In this document: piece after piece, positions 9,364 through 16,927 of the stretch
Numbering within the stretch: the first letter of the stretch is position 1
How the letters are laid out: each line of letters begins with the position of its first letter
Assembly (NCBI RefSeq): GCF_014649395.1
Contig: NZ_BMSY01000001.1
Span: 372,001-436,000, forward strand
DNA: 64,000 nt
Direction: 5' to 3'
Source: Streptomyces aureoverticillatus
GTDB taxonomy: Bacteria > Actinomycetota > Actinomycetes > Streptomycetales > Streptomycetaceae
The notes under the pieces: model-generated
What the model was told of the DNA's origin: nothing
The model's input: only the letters and a program-made list of their open reading frames with translations
Databases searched by the model: none
Translations under genes and position numbers: made by a program

Positions 9364-9996
9364 ATTACCGGCAACCGGCAGACGAGCTGGGCGTTCGCCG
9401 ACGCCTTTGTCGCCGAGGACGAGGCGCTGCGCTGGGCCCGGGACCGGGCGCGGGAAGCGGGGCTTCGCTCGGTGTCGCCCGGCACCGGCGCCGCGCTCGG
9501 GATGCTGGCCGCCACCGTGGACGCCAAGGCGGTCGCCGAGATCGGTACGGGCACGGGAGTGTCGGGCATCCACCTGCTGCACGGAATGCGCCCCGACGGC
9601 GTCCTGACCACGGTCGATCCGGACCCGGAGCGCCAGCAGTTCGCCCGCACGGCGTTCCGCGCCGCGGGCTTCGCCGGCAACCGCGCCCGTTTCATCCCGG
9701 GCCGCGCCCTCGACGTCCTGCCCCGCCTCGCCGACGGCGGCTACGACCTGGTGTTCTGCGACGGCGACCGCACCGAGTGCATCGACTATCTCGCTGAATC
9801 GTTGCGCCTGCTCCGTCCGGGCGGGCTGGTCTGCTTCGAGGGCGTCTTCGCCGACGGCCGCACCGTGGACTCCGGGCCGCAGCCCGTGGAGGTGCTGCGG
9901 CTGCGCGAGCTGCTGCGCGCGGTGCGCGAGAGCCAGGATCTGGTGCCCTCGCTGCTCCCGGTGGGCGACGGCCTCCTCTGCGCCGTCAAGCGGTAG
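9364..9996 (+). CDS. SAM-dependent O-methyltransferase, apparent ATT start
   Basis: A 210-residue class I methyltransferase of the caffeoyl-CoA/catechol family (Methyltransf_3). The SAM motif is 'AEIGTGTGVSGIHLL', followed by the acidic 'TTVDPDPE' and 'DLVFCDGDR'. Homology clearly begins before the first GTG at 9472 ('TSWAFADAFVAEDEALRWARDR' spans 9385-9450), yet the frame, open from 9286, contains no ATG, GTG or TTG before 9472. ATT at 9364 is preceded by GGAGAGG with suitable spacing and is my choice. It is divergent from the sigma gene, exactly as Rv1220c is from sigE in M. tuberculosis (recalled). The substrate is unknown. Confidence 0.82.
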   Translation: MTGNRQTSWAFADAFVAEDEALRWARDRAREAGLRSVSPGTGAALGMLAATVDAKAVAEIGTGTGVSGIHLLHGMRPDGVLTTVDPDPERQQFARTAFRAAGFAGNRARFIPGRALDVLPRLADGGYDLVFCDGDRTECIDYLAESLRLLRPGGLVCFEGVFADGRTVDSGPQPVEVLRLRELLRAVRESQDLVPSLLPVGDGLLCAVKR

Positions 9997-10111
9997 CGCT
10001 TCGCTGGATGTGCGGTTCTGATCTGCGGGCCTGTGGGGGCTGAGCGCGCAGTTCCCCGCGCCCCTTACGGGGCCCGTCAAGATCACGTATGCCCGCGGCC
10101 CCCGGACACAG

Positions 10112-10147
10112 CACTGCCCCGGCTCGTCGTACGATGCCGGGGCAGCT
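10112..10147 (-). terminator. Hairpin terminator of the DUF3117 gene
   Basis: CTGCCCCGGC at 10114-10123 pairs perfectly with GCCGGGGCAG at 10136-10145, with a 12-nt loop. It starts about 35 nt past the stop of the DUF3117 gene. No T-run follows, as is usual in Streptomyces. Confidence 0.65.
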
Positions 10148-10181
10148 CAAAACCTTGGTGAAAAGTGTGGCCGCTTGCGCG

Positions 10182-10349
10182 TCAGCCGACAACCTTCTTC
10201 AGGGCGTCGCCGAGGGCGTCGGCCTCGTCCGGGGTCAGTTCGACGACAAGTCGACCGCCGCCTTCGAGCGGAACGCGCATGACGATGCCCCGCCCCTCCT
10301 TGGTCACCTCGAGCGGGCCGTCGCCCGTCCGCGGCTTCATGGCCGCCAT
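10182..10349 (-). CDS. DUF3117 family small protein
   Basis: A 55-residue protein beginning MAAMKPRTGDGPLEVTKEG, almost certainly the actinobacteria-restricted DUF3117 family (mycobacterial Rv1211, recalled). It is small, soluble and strongly conserved, and its function is unknown. The ATG at 10347-10349 is chosen over one 22 codons upstream because AAGGGG lies 7-8 nt before it and family members start here. It is monocistronic, divergent from the enoyl-CoA hydratase gene, and ends before a clear hairpin terminator. Confidence 0.9.
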   Translation of the reverse strand: MAAMKPRTGDGPLEVTKEGRGIVMRVPLEGGGRLVVELTPDEADALGDALKKVVG

Positions 10350-10692
10350 GCTCGTTCCCCTTCCTGAAACCAGCTTGTCGCAGCCGACAACCCAGGTGTC
10401 ACCGGCATCGAACACATTGCTTCCAGGTCATTATCCCGCATCGCGGGACCCGATGACCAACATCAGTCGGCATCGCTTGCGCAACGCGCGCCCGCAAAAC
10501 CACTCAATTCGGCGATGTGGCTGCAATACTGCGCCGCCCCACACGGTTCACCCGTCACAAATACTTTGACGCAGGTCACATCGGCGACCGCATACCGGCG
10601 GCCGATGATCTAGGTCATGCTGGCCCCGAGGCCCACACGACCGGTCGCACGACCAGTCACACGACGTCACAGGACCAGCGGAGGGGACCACC
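10350..10692. other. Divergent intergenic region
   Basis: This 343-nt region separates two divergent genes, and I see no gene in it. TTGTCG-CAGC-CGACAA (10375-10390) is a perfect 6-bp inverted repeat just upstream of the DUF3117 ribosome site, a possible operator. CCCGC-ATC-GCGGG lies near 10437. AGGGG at 10682-10686 is the ribosome-binding site of the plus-strand gene. I see no convincing -10/-35 pair. Confidence 0.45.
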
Positions 10693-11493
10693 ATGGCCGA
10701 CACCGTGCTCTACGAGGTGAGCGACGGGCTCGCGACGATCACGCTGAACCGCCCCGACGCGATGAACGCGATGAACGTCGAGGCCAAGGTCGCCCTGCGG
10801 GAGGCGGCCCGCTCGGCCGCGACGGACCCCGCGGTGCGCGCCGTGCTGCTCACCGCGACCGGGCGCGCCTTCTGTGTGGGCCAGGACCTCAAGGAACACG
10901 TCGGGCTGCTCGCCGCCGACCGCGAGTCGGGATCCGGAGGCACCATGAGCACGGTGCGTGAGCACTACAACCCCATCGTGCGGGCCCTGACCGGCATGCC
11001 CAAGCCGGTCGTGGCCGGGGTGAACGGCGTGGCGGCCGGCGCGGGCTTCGGCTTCGCGCTCGCCGCCGACTACCGGATCGTCGCGGACACGGCCGCGTTC
11101 AACACCTCGTTCGCGGGTGTCGCGCTGACCTCCGACTCCGGGGTCTCCTGGACCCTCTCGCGCCTGATCGGCCCGGGCCGCGCCGCCGACCTGCTGCTTT
11201 TCCCGCGCAACATCAAGGCCCAGGAGGCGTACGACCTGGGGATCGCGAACAAGGTCGTGCCCGCGGCCGAGCTCGCGGACGAGGCGCGCGCGGTGGCCCG
11301 GGCGCTCGCCGAGGGGCCGACGCTCGCGTACGCGGCGCTCAAGGAGTCGCTCGCGTACGCCGCCGACCACTCCCTGGACGAGACCTTGGACAAGGAGGAC
11401 GAACTGCAGACGAAGGCGGGGGCCTCCGAGGACCACGCCATCGCCGTGCAGGCCTTCCTCGACAAGGCCAAGCCCCGGTACCTGGGCCGCTAG
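10693..11493 (+). CDS. Enoyl-CoA hydratase/isomerase family protein
   Basis: A 266-residue crotonase-fold enzyme of normal length. It shows the oxyanion-hole segments 'RAFCVGQDLKEH' and 'VAGAGFGFALAADYRI', and the C-terminal CoA-binding helices. GGAGGGG precedes the ATG. Members hydrate or isomerise enoyl-CoA thioesters in fatty-acid or aromatic-acid catabolism. The 'GQDLKEH' loop resembles PaaG-like proteins, but the substrate cannot be read from the sequence. Its stop overlaps the stop of the convergent glycosylase gene by 4 nt. No other fatty-acid genes are adjacent. Confidence 0.88.
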   Translation: MADTVLYEVSDGLATITLNRPDAMNAMNVEAKVALREAARSAATDPAVRAVLLTATGRAFCVGQDLKEHVGLLAADRESGSGGTMSTVREHYNPIVRALTGMPKPVVAGVNGVAAGAGFGFALAADYRIVADTAAFNTSFAGVALTSDSGVSWTLSRLIGPGRAADLLLFPRNIKAQEAYDLGIANKVVPAAELADEARAVARALAEGPTLAYAALKESLAYAADHSLDETLDKEDELQTKAGASEDHAIAVQAFLDKAKPRYLGR

Positions 11494-12095
11494 CCGGAGA
11501 CCGGGGCGCCGCCGCTCGCCTCGCGGGCCACGCAGTCCGCGAGGTGGTCGTTCACCAGGCCGCAGGCCTGCATCAGGGCATAGGCCGTGGTGGGGCCGAC
11601 GAAGCGGAGGCCGCGCTTCTTGAGGGTCTTGGACAGGGCCGTCGACTCGTCCGTGACCGCGGGCACGTCGGCGAGCGTCGCCGGCACCGGACGGGCGGCC
11701 GCGTCGGGGGCGAACGACCAGATCAGCTCGTCCAGTTCACCGGCGGGCCAATCGGCGAGCACGCGCGCGTTGGCGAGCGTCGCGTCCACCTTCGCGCGGT
11801 TGCGGATGATGCCCGCGTCGGCGAGCAGCCGCTCGCGGTCCTCGGCACCGAACTCCGCGACGGCGGCGATCTTGAACCCGGAGAAGGCGGCGCGGAAGCC
11901 CTCGCGCCGCCGCAGGATCGTGATCCAGGACAGGCCCGACTGGAAGGCCTCCAGGGAGAGGCGCTCGAACAGCGCGTCGTCGCCGTGGACCGGACGGCCC
12001 CATTCCGCGTCGTGGTACGCCACATAGTCCTCGGTCGACAGGCCCCACGGGCAGCGCAGGCCGCCGTCCGGGCCGGGGATCGCGCCGCCGCTCAC
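11490..12095 (-). CDS. tag: DNA-3-methyladenine glycosylase I
   Basis: A 201-residue HhH-GPD-like base-excision enzyme removing 3-methyladenine from alkylated DNA. The TAG signatures are visible: C15-P-W and H28-D-A-E-W-G at the N-terminus, and the second half of the zinc site in 'VNDHLADCVARE' near the C-terminus. The GTG at 12093-12095 overlaps the stop of the DivIVA-like gene (GTGA), indicating coupled translation. The homologous pair is conserved in mycobacteria (tagA Rv1210 next to Rv1209, recalled). Confidence 0.93.
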   Translation of the reverse strand: MSGGAIPGPDGGLRCPWGLSTEDYVAYHDAEWGRPVHGDDALFERLSLEAFQSGLSWITILRRREGFRAAFSGFKIAAVAEFGAEDRERLLADAGIIRNRAKVDATLANARVLADWPAGELDELIWSFAPDAAARPVPATLADVPAVTDESTALSKTLKKRGLRFVGPTTAYALMQACGLVNDHLADCVAREASGGAPVSG

Positions 12096-12517
12096 TTGCC
12101 GTCCTCCGGTCGCTCGTCGGCCGGTTCCGGGGCGCCGGGGTGTGTCTGGGCGCCCGCCGCGCCGTACCCCTTCAGCAGGCCGGGGCCGCCGACCGCCGTG
12201 GCCTGGGCGCCGGCGAGGGCGGCCTCCAGCTCGGCGATGCGGGCGTCCCGCTCGGCGAGCTCGGCGGCGATGCGGTCCAGGGCCTCGTCCACGTCGACCA
12301 TGCGATAGCCGCGGACCGTCATGGGGAAGCGCACCGCCTCCACGTCGGCGCGGCGCAGCGGGCGGTCCGGTGGCAGCGGGTCGGTGAACCGCTCCGGCGC
12401 CGCTTCGGGCAGCGCGCCGCTCTCCCCGCCGCCGAGGACCGCCAGCGTCACCGCCCCGACCACGACGACGAGGGCGATGACCAAGAACAGGAACATGACC
12501 ATCTCTGCGGTCCCCAC
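12092..12517 (-). CDS. Single-pass membrane protein with DivIVA-like motif
   Basis: A 141-residue protein with an N-terminal membrane helix (about 5-28), a linker with 'PLPPDRPLRRADVEAVRFPM', and the DivIVA-type 'RGYRMVDVDEALDRI' followed by a coiled coil ('AAELAERDARIAELEAAL'). DivIVA-domain proteins mark poles and growth tips in actinobacteria, so a role in polar growth is possible but unproven. The GTG at 12517 gives the length used. The ATG at 12502 (MVMFLFLV) is an equally plausible start. It is co-translated with tag. Confidence 0.82.
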   Translation of the reverse strand: MGTAEMVMFLFLVIALVVVVGAVTLAVLGGGESGALPEAAPERFTDPLPPDRPLRRADVEAVRFPMTVRGYRMVDVDEALDRIAAELAERDARIAELEAALAGAQATAVGGPGLLKGYGAAGAQTHPGAPEPADERPEDGK

Positions 12518-12664
12518 GCTCGGATGCCGGACCGCTGGGCGGCCGGCACGAAAACTGTCTGGCTACTGTCTGGCTCCGATCGTGCCATGCGGCTCTGACA
12601 GTTAAGGTCGCAGGCGGCGAGGCCGCGAGGCCGGCCAAGGGAACGACAAGGAGGCTCACAGGGG

Positions 12665-13525
12665 ATGCTCAGGCTGGGCAGGCGCGAGTTCGACGCGCAC
12701 GAACCGGTGATCATGGCGATCGTGAACCGGACCCCGGACTCCTTCTACGACCAGGGCGCCACCTTCCGCGACGAGCCCGCCCTCGCGCGCGTGGAGCAGG
12801 CGGTGGCCGAGGGCGCGGCGATCATCGACATCGGCGGGGTGAAGGCGGGGCCCGGCGAGGAGGTCACCGCCGAGGAGGAGGCGCGGCGGACCGTCGGGTT
12901 CGTCGCGGAGGTGCGGCGGCGCTTTCCCGACGTCGTCATCAGCGTCGACACCTGGCGGCACGAGGTCGGCGAGGCCGTCTGCGACGCCGGGGCCGATGTG
13001 CTCAACGACGCGTGGGGCGGGGTCGATCCGAAGCTCGCGGAGGTCGCCGCGCGGTACGGGGTCGGGCTCGTGTGCACGCACGCGGGCGGCGCCGAGCCGC
13101 GTACGCGGCCTCATCGCGTCGAGTACGACGACGTCGTCGCCGACATCCTGCGGGTGACCGTGGGGCTCGCCGAGCGGGCCGTGCAGCTCGGAGTGGCTCG
13201 GGAGTCCGTCCTCATCGATCCCGGGCACGACTTCGGGAAGAACACGCGGCATTCGCTGGAGGCGACGCGGCGGTTGCCGGAGCTGGTGTCCACGGGGTGG
13301 CCCGTGCTGGTTTCCCTCTCCAACAAGGACTTTGTCGGGGAGACGCTGGATCGGCCGCTCAAGGAGCGGGTGATCGGGACGTTGGCCACGACCGCGGTGT
13401 CCGCGTGGCTCGGGGCGCAGGTGTACCGCGTCCACGAGGTCGCCGAGACGCGGCAGGTGCTCGACATGGTCGCCACGATCGCTGGCCGCAGGCCTCCGGC
13501 GGTGGCCCGGAGGGGGCTGGCGTAG
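12665..13525 (+). CDS. folP: FolP2-type dihydropteroate synthase homologue
   Basis: A 286-residue TIM-barrel protein of the DHPS family. The canonical loops are altered: 'VNRTPDSFYDQG' replaces NVTPDSFSDGG, 'DIGGVKAGPG' lacks the STRPGA motif, and 'IDPGHDFGKNTRH' replaces DPGIGFGK. These changes match the second actinobacterial paralogue (FolP2, Rv1207), which from memory does not act as a true DHPS in mycobacteria. It sits beside a LOG-family gene and the dap genes, as in mycobacteria. The true substrate is unknown. Confidence 0.88.
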   Translation: MLRLGRREFDAHEPVIMAIVNRTPDSFYDQGATFRDEPALARVEQAVAEGAAIIDIGGVKAGPGEEVTAEEEARRTVGFVAEVRRRFPDVVISVDTWRHEVGEAVCDAGADVLNDAWGGVDPKLAEVAARYGVGLVCTHAGGAEPRTRPHRVEYDDVVADILRVTVGLAERAVQLGVARESVLIDPGHDFGKNTRHSLEATRRLPELVSTGWPVLVSLSNKDFVGETLDRPLKERVIGTLATTAVSAWLGAQVYRVHEVAETRQVLDMVATIAGRRPPAVARRGLA

Positions 13526-13743
13526 GGCCCTGCCGGGGGCTTCCCCAATCCCGCCCCTTCCCGTAACCAGGGGGCTCCGCCCCCTGGACCCCCGTTATCG
13601 CCGCTTCGCGGCTCGTCCTCAAACGCCGGACGGGCTAGAACTCACCGGCACAATTTCAGCCCCTCCGGCGATTGAGGAGCGGGGTCTGGGGCGGAGCCCC
13701 AGTTTCGGGAAGGGGCGGGATTGGGGAGCCTCCCGGCAGGGCC
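13526..13743. repeat. Giant nested palindrome between convergent genes
   Basis: Arms of about 105 nt pair in nested blocks: 13526-13563 with 13706-13743 (two mismatches), the GGGGCTCCGCCCC block near 13570 with its partner near 13690, and the dispersed core 13611-13636 with 13658-13680. The centre is about 13637-13657. It fills nearly the whole gap between folP and the LOG gene and would form a strong bidirectional terminator. Confidence 0.85.
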
Positions 13744-13748
13744 AGGCC

Positions 13749-14498
13749 TCAACGGCCCACTTCCTTCGTCACCATCGCCACCGCCTCCTCCACCTCGTCC
13801 GTGACGTGGAACAGCATCAGGTCCTTGTGGGAGGCCTTGCCCTGGGCCACCACGGTGTCGCGGAGCCAGTCGACGAGGCCGCCCCAGTAGGCCGTACCGA
13901 AGAGGACGATGGGGAAGCGGGTGACCTTGCGGGTCTGGACGAGGGTGAGCGCTTCGAAGAGCTCGTCGAGGGTGCCGAGCCCGCCGGGCAGGACGACGAA
14001 CCCCTGCGCGTACTTCACGAACATGGTCTTGCGCACGAAGAAGTAGCGGAAGTTGACGCCGATGTCGACGTGCGGATTGAGCCCCTGCTCGAAGGGCAGC
14101 TCGATGCCGAGCCCGACGGAGATGCCCTTGGCCTCACGGGCCCCCCGGTTGGCGGCCTCCATGGCCCCGGGCCCGCCCCCGGTGATCACCGCGAAGCCCG
14201 CGTCGACCAGCGCCTTGCCGATCCGCACCCCGGCCTCGTACTCCGCGGAGCCGGGCAGGGTGCGGGCGGAGCCGAAGACGCTGATGGCGCTGGGGAGTTC
14301 GGCGAGGGCGCCGAAGCCCTCGACGAACTCGGACTGGATGCGCATGACCCGCCAGGGATCGGTGTGCACCCACTCGGCGTCGCCCTCGGTGTCGAGGAGT
14401 CGCTGGTCCGTGGTGCCGGGCGTGATCTGATCGCGCCGCCGCACCACGGGCCCCAGGCGCTGCTCCTCCGGCGGACCCTGCGCTTCCGGATTGCCCAT
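13749..14498 (-). CDS. LOG family (TIGR00730) Rossmann-fold protein
   Basis: A 249-residue protein with the LOG signatures 'GGGPGAMEAANRGA' (about 104-117) and 'PGGLGTLDELFE' (about 171-182), which in cytokinin-activating LOG enzymes bind the nucleotide phosphate and catalyse release of ribose 5'-monophosphate. Bacterial members also include pyrimidine/purine nucleotide 5'-monophosphate nucleosidases. The mycobacterial orthologue in the same neighbourhood is Rv1205 (recalled), linked to cytokinin metabolism. It is convergent with folP, and its N-terminal 45 residues are a family-variable extension. Confidence 0.9.
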   Translation of the reverse strand: MGNPEAQGPPEEQRLGPVVRRRDQITPGTTDQRLLDTEGDAEWVHTDPWRVMRIQSEFVEGFGALAELPSAISVFGSARTLPGSAEYEAGVRIGKALVDAGFAVITGGGPGAMEAANRGAREAKGISVGLGIELPFEQGLNPHVDIGVNFRYFFVRKTMFVKYAQGFVVLPGGLGTLDELFEALTLVQTRKVTRFPIVLFGTAYWGGLVDWLRDTVVAQGKASHKDLMLFHVTDEVEEAVAMVTKEVGR

Positions 14499-14675
14499 GA
14501 ACGTCCCCTTCCACTGCCGGTCGACCCCGGCCCATCCGCACGGCCGCGCTCAACTCGCTCGTTGTGCCACTTCAGCGTAGGTCTACGGGCGTTACGCGGG
14601 GCGTAACTCCAGAAGTCGGAGATCGGGTCAGGCGGGCAGCCGGGAGATCAGGTGGCCGGCCAGAAGCTCAGGCGC

Positions 14676-15845
14676 TCAGGCGGTCAGCCAGGCGCGCAGC
14701 CGGGCCTCCGCCTCCGGGATCAGCGACGCCTGCACCCGCTCGTCGATCTTGTGGGCGAGGATCGGGGCACCGGGGCTGTAGTTGACCGCGGGCACACCGA
14801 GCGCGCTGAAGCGGGAGACGTCCGTCCAGCCGTACTTCGGCCGGGCCTCGCCGCCGACCGCCGCCATGAAGGCCGCCGCCGCGGGGTGCGTGAGGCCGGG
14901 CCGGGCGCCCGGGGAGTGGTCGTCGACGACGAACTCGTCGACCCCGCAGTCCGCGAAGTACTCGCGCACGAAGGCCTCCGCCTCCTCTGGCGTACGGTCC
15001 GGCGCGTAGCGGAAGTTGACGGTGACCGTGCACACGTCGGGGATGACGTTGGTGGCGACGCCGCCCTCGACGCGCACGGCGTTGAGGCCCTCGTGGTACT
15101 GGAGGCCGTCGACGAACGGCGTGCGCGGTTCGTACGCCGCCAGCTTCGCCAGGATCGGGGAGGCGGCGTGGATCGCGTTGGAGCCCATCCACGCGCGCGC
15201 GGAGTGCGCCCTCTCGCCCTTGGTCCGCAGCAGGACCCGCAGGGTGCCCTGGCAGCCGCCCTCGACCTGCCCGTCGGTGGGCTCCAGGAGGACCGCGAAG
15301 TCGCCCTCCAGCCAGTCCGGGTGGGCCTCGGCCACCTTCCCCAGGCCGTTCAGGTGCGCGGCGACCTCTTCGTTGTCGTAGAAGACGAAGGTGAGGTCGC
15401 GGTTGGGCTCGGTGACCGTCTGCGCGATGCGCAACTGCACGGCGACGCCCGACTTCATGTCGCAGGTGCCGCAGCCCCACAGCACGCCGTCCTCGTCCAG
15501 GCGCGAAGGGACGTTGGGAGGGTTCTCCGCGATCGGCACCGTGTCGATGTGTCCTGCCAGGATCACGCGCTCGCTCCGGCCCAGGCGGGTGCGGGCCACC
15601 ACGTTGTTGCCGTACCGGTCGACCGTGAGGTGCGGCAGGGCCCGCAGGGCCGTCTCGATGGCGTCCGCGAGGGCCTTCTCCTCGCCGCTCGGCGACGGGA
15701 AGTCGACGAGCGCGGCGGTCAGCGCGGCGGCGTCGAGGGTGAGGTCGAGCGGGGCCGCGCCGGCCGGCGCGGGGGCGACGGCGGGCTCGGCGGTCGCGCC
15801 GGTGTCGGCGGGCTGAGCTGCGGAGTGAGCTGGCGTCCGGTCCAT
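14676..15845 (-). CDS. dapE: Succinyl-diaminopimelate desuccinylase
   Basis: A 389-residue M20-family zinc hydrolase releasing LL-diaminopimelate from its N-succinyl form in the lysine/peptidoglycan pathway. Metal-site motifs 'LAGHIDTVP', 'GCGTCDMKSG' and 'DNEEV' are in order, with the dimerisation lid inserted between. The first 35 residues are Ala/Pro-rich and unlike E. coli DapE. It works two enzymatic steps after the aminotransferase encoded at 16928-18046, on the same strand, though a secreted-protein gene separates them. Confidence 0.92.
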   Translation of the reverse strand: MDRTPAHSAAQPADTGATAEPAVAPAPAGAAPLDLTLDAAALTAALVDFPSPSGEEKALADAIETALRALPHLTVDRYGNNVVARTRLGRSERVILAGHIDTVPIAENPPNVPSRLDEDGVLWGCGTCDMKSGVAVQLRIAQTVTEPNRDLTFVFYDNEEVAAHLNGLGKVAEAHPDWLEGDFAVLLEPTDGQVEGGCQGTLRVLLRTKGERAHSARAWMGSNAIHAASPILAKLAAYEPRTPFVDGLQYHEGLNAVRVEGGVATNVIPDVCTVTVNFRYAPDRTPEEAEAFVREYFADCGVDEFVVDDHSPGARPGLTHPAAAAFMAAVGGEARPKYGWTDVSRFSALGVPAVNYSPGAPILAHKIDERVQASLIPEAEARLRAWLTA

Positions 15846-15910
15846 GACTCCGACCCTAACCCGCCGCCTTCGGGCCCAACTGGCCGCGCCCGCCCCTTCA
15901 CCGCCAGGCC

Positions 15911-15967
15911 GAAGTCCGGGCCCAGGTCCGCGCCGAAGTCCGGGCCCAAGTCCGGGCCCAAGTCCGA
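15911..15967. repeat. Short tandem direct repeat, unit AAGTCCGGGCCC
   Basis: Four imperfect copies of a 12-mer (three close, one shifted by GGTCCGCGCCG) lie 60-130 nt upstream of the dapE start. Each contains the self-complementary GGGCCC. The function is unknown. Confidence 0.65.
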
Positions 15968-16152
15968 ATCGTCACTGGGCAGTAGTGCGGCCCCTCACCC
16001 GAAGGGGGCACGGCGATCACCGCGCGCTGACGCGGAAGCGTACATTCCGGAGCTCCGCCGGGCACGCCCCGCAACCCTTGCGAACAAAGGGCCTTGGGCG
16101 GGCGGGGCCCTTTCGGCGCGAACGCCGTTTGCCCGATTTTATCCGTAGCCGA

Positions 16153-16167
16153 TAATGCGACGCATTA
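16153..16167. promoter_or_regulatory. Perfect palindrome TAATGCG-A-CGCATTA, candidate operator
   Basis: A 7-bp perfect inverted repeat around a single central A, in locally AT-rich DNA 140 nt before the start at 16307. The symmetry and size suit a dimeric repressor. I cannot match it to a known Streptomyces regulator. Confidence 0.5.
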
Positions 16168-16306
16168 CCAACTCTTTACGTTGGCGCACCGCAACCTTCG
16201 GGGGCTTCGAGCGGTAGTCACTGCGTCCGAGCGCCGGAATCCGCACCGCGTCCGCACCGTGGAACGGCCGGACACCTCACACGTTCTCTCCGTCTGAAGG
16301 AGCATC

Positions 16307-16741
16307 ATGTCCCTCCCCCTGACCCGTCGGATCGCCCAAGCCGCACTGCTCGTCGCGGCGGGAGCGGCACCCGTGGTCGGTGCGGCCGGCTCCGCCAGCG
16401 CCGCCGAGCTGTCCCCCACCACCGACCTCCGCGGGATCACCGCGCTGGACGGTGCCAACGTGGGTGAAACGGTCGACGACACGACCCAGAAGGTCACCGA
16501 CCTCGCGGGCGAGACCGGAAGCAAGGCCGTGAAGAAGGGCGCTCCGGCCGTCGGTCAGACCCTGGGCAAGAGCGTCAGGACCACCGCCCCCGCCGCGCAG
16601 CAGGTCGGCAGTGACGTCACCGAGACCGCCGGTGACGTGGTCGGCGACACCGCGGACACCGCCACCAAGAACGGGCTGTCCGACGACACGCTCGGCAAGG
16701 GCGCGCCGACGGCCGGGCTCCCGCAGCTGCCGCTCGGCTGA
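16307..16741 (+). CDS. Small secreted protein, function unknown
   Basis: A 144-residue exported protein. The signal peptide (1 to about 31) has 'TRRIAQAALLVAAGAAP' and an Ala-x-Ala site ('SASAAEL'). The mature part is low-complexity and hydrophilic, rich in Thr, Asp, Gly and Ala with loose 'TxxVxDLAGETG' type repeats. No cysteines or catalytic motifs are visible. AAGGAG is well placed before the ATG. It has a single-gene unit with a strong terminator. I do not recognise the family. Confidence 0.75.
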   Translation: MSLPLTRRIAQAALLVAAGAAPVVGAAGSASAAELSPTTDLRGITALDGANVGETVDDTTQKVTDLAGETGSKAVKKGAPAVGQTLGKSVRTTAPAAQQVGSDVTETAGDVVGDTADTATKNGLSDDTLGKGAPTAGLPQLPLG

Positions 16742-16774
16742 TCCGGCCGCGCACACACCGAAGACGCACACACC

Positions 16775-16813
16775 GAAGGGGTGCGGGAAGCTCACTGCTT
16801 CCCCCACCCCTTC
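16775..16813 (+). terminator. 17-bp hairpin terminator
   Basis: GAAGGGGTGCGGGAAGC (16775-16791) pairs with GCTTCCCCCACCCCTTC (16797-16813) with one mismatch, 34 nt past the stop of the secreted-protein gene. A second GGACAGG/CCTGTCC-rich palindromic stretch follows at about 16845-16920, before the convergent dapC stop. Confidence 0.75.
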
Positions 16814-16927
16814 GCGCTGTCTGGCCGCCGTGGCCTCCTGGCCGTCCCGGCTGTCCTGGCCTGTCCTGTCGTCCGGGACGGGACGGCCAGGACAGGCAGG
16901 ACAGGCCAGGACGGCCAGGACCCGACC

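Larger units (their letters stand above)
15846..16306. other. 461-nt intergenic region with direct repeats and an operator-like palindrome
   Basis: This region lies between the divergent dapE and secreted-protein genes, and I see no gene in it. Near dapE, 15911-15967 carries four imperfect copies of AAGTCCGGGCCC. Further right, AT-rich DNA includes the perfect palindrome at 16153-16167. AAGGAG before 16307 is the ribosome site of the plus-strand gene. Confidence 0.6.
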
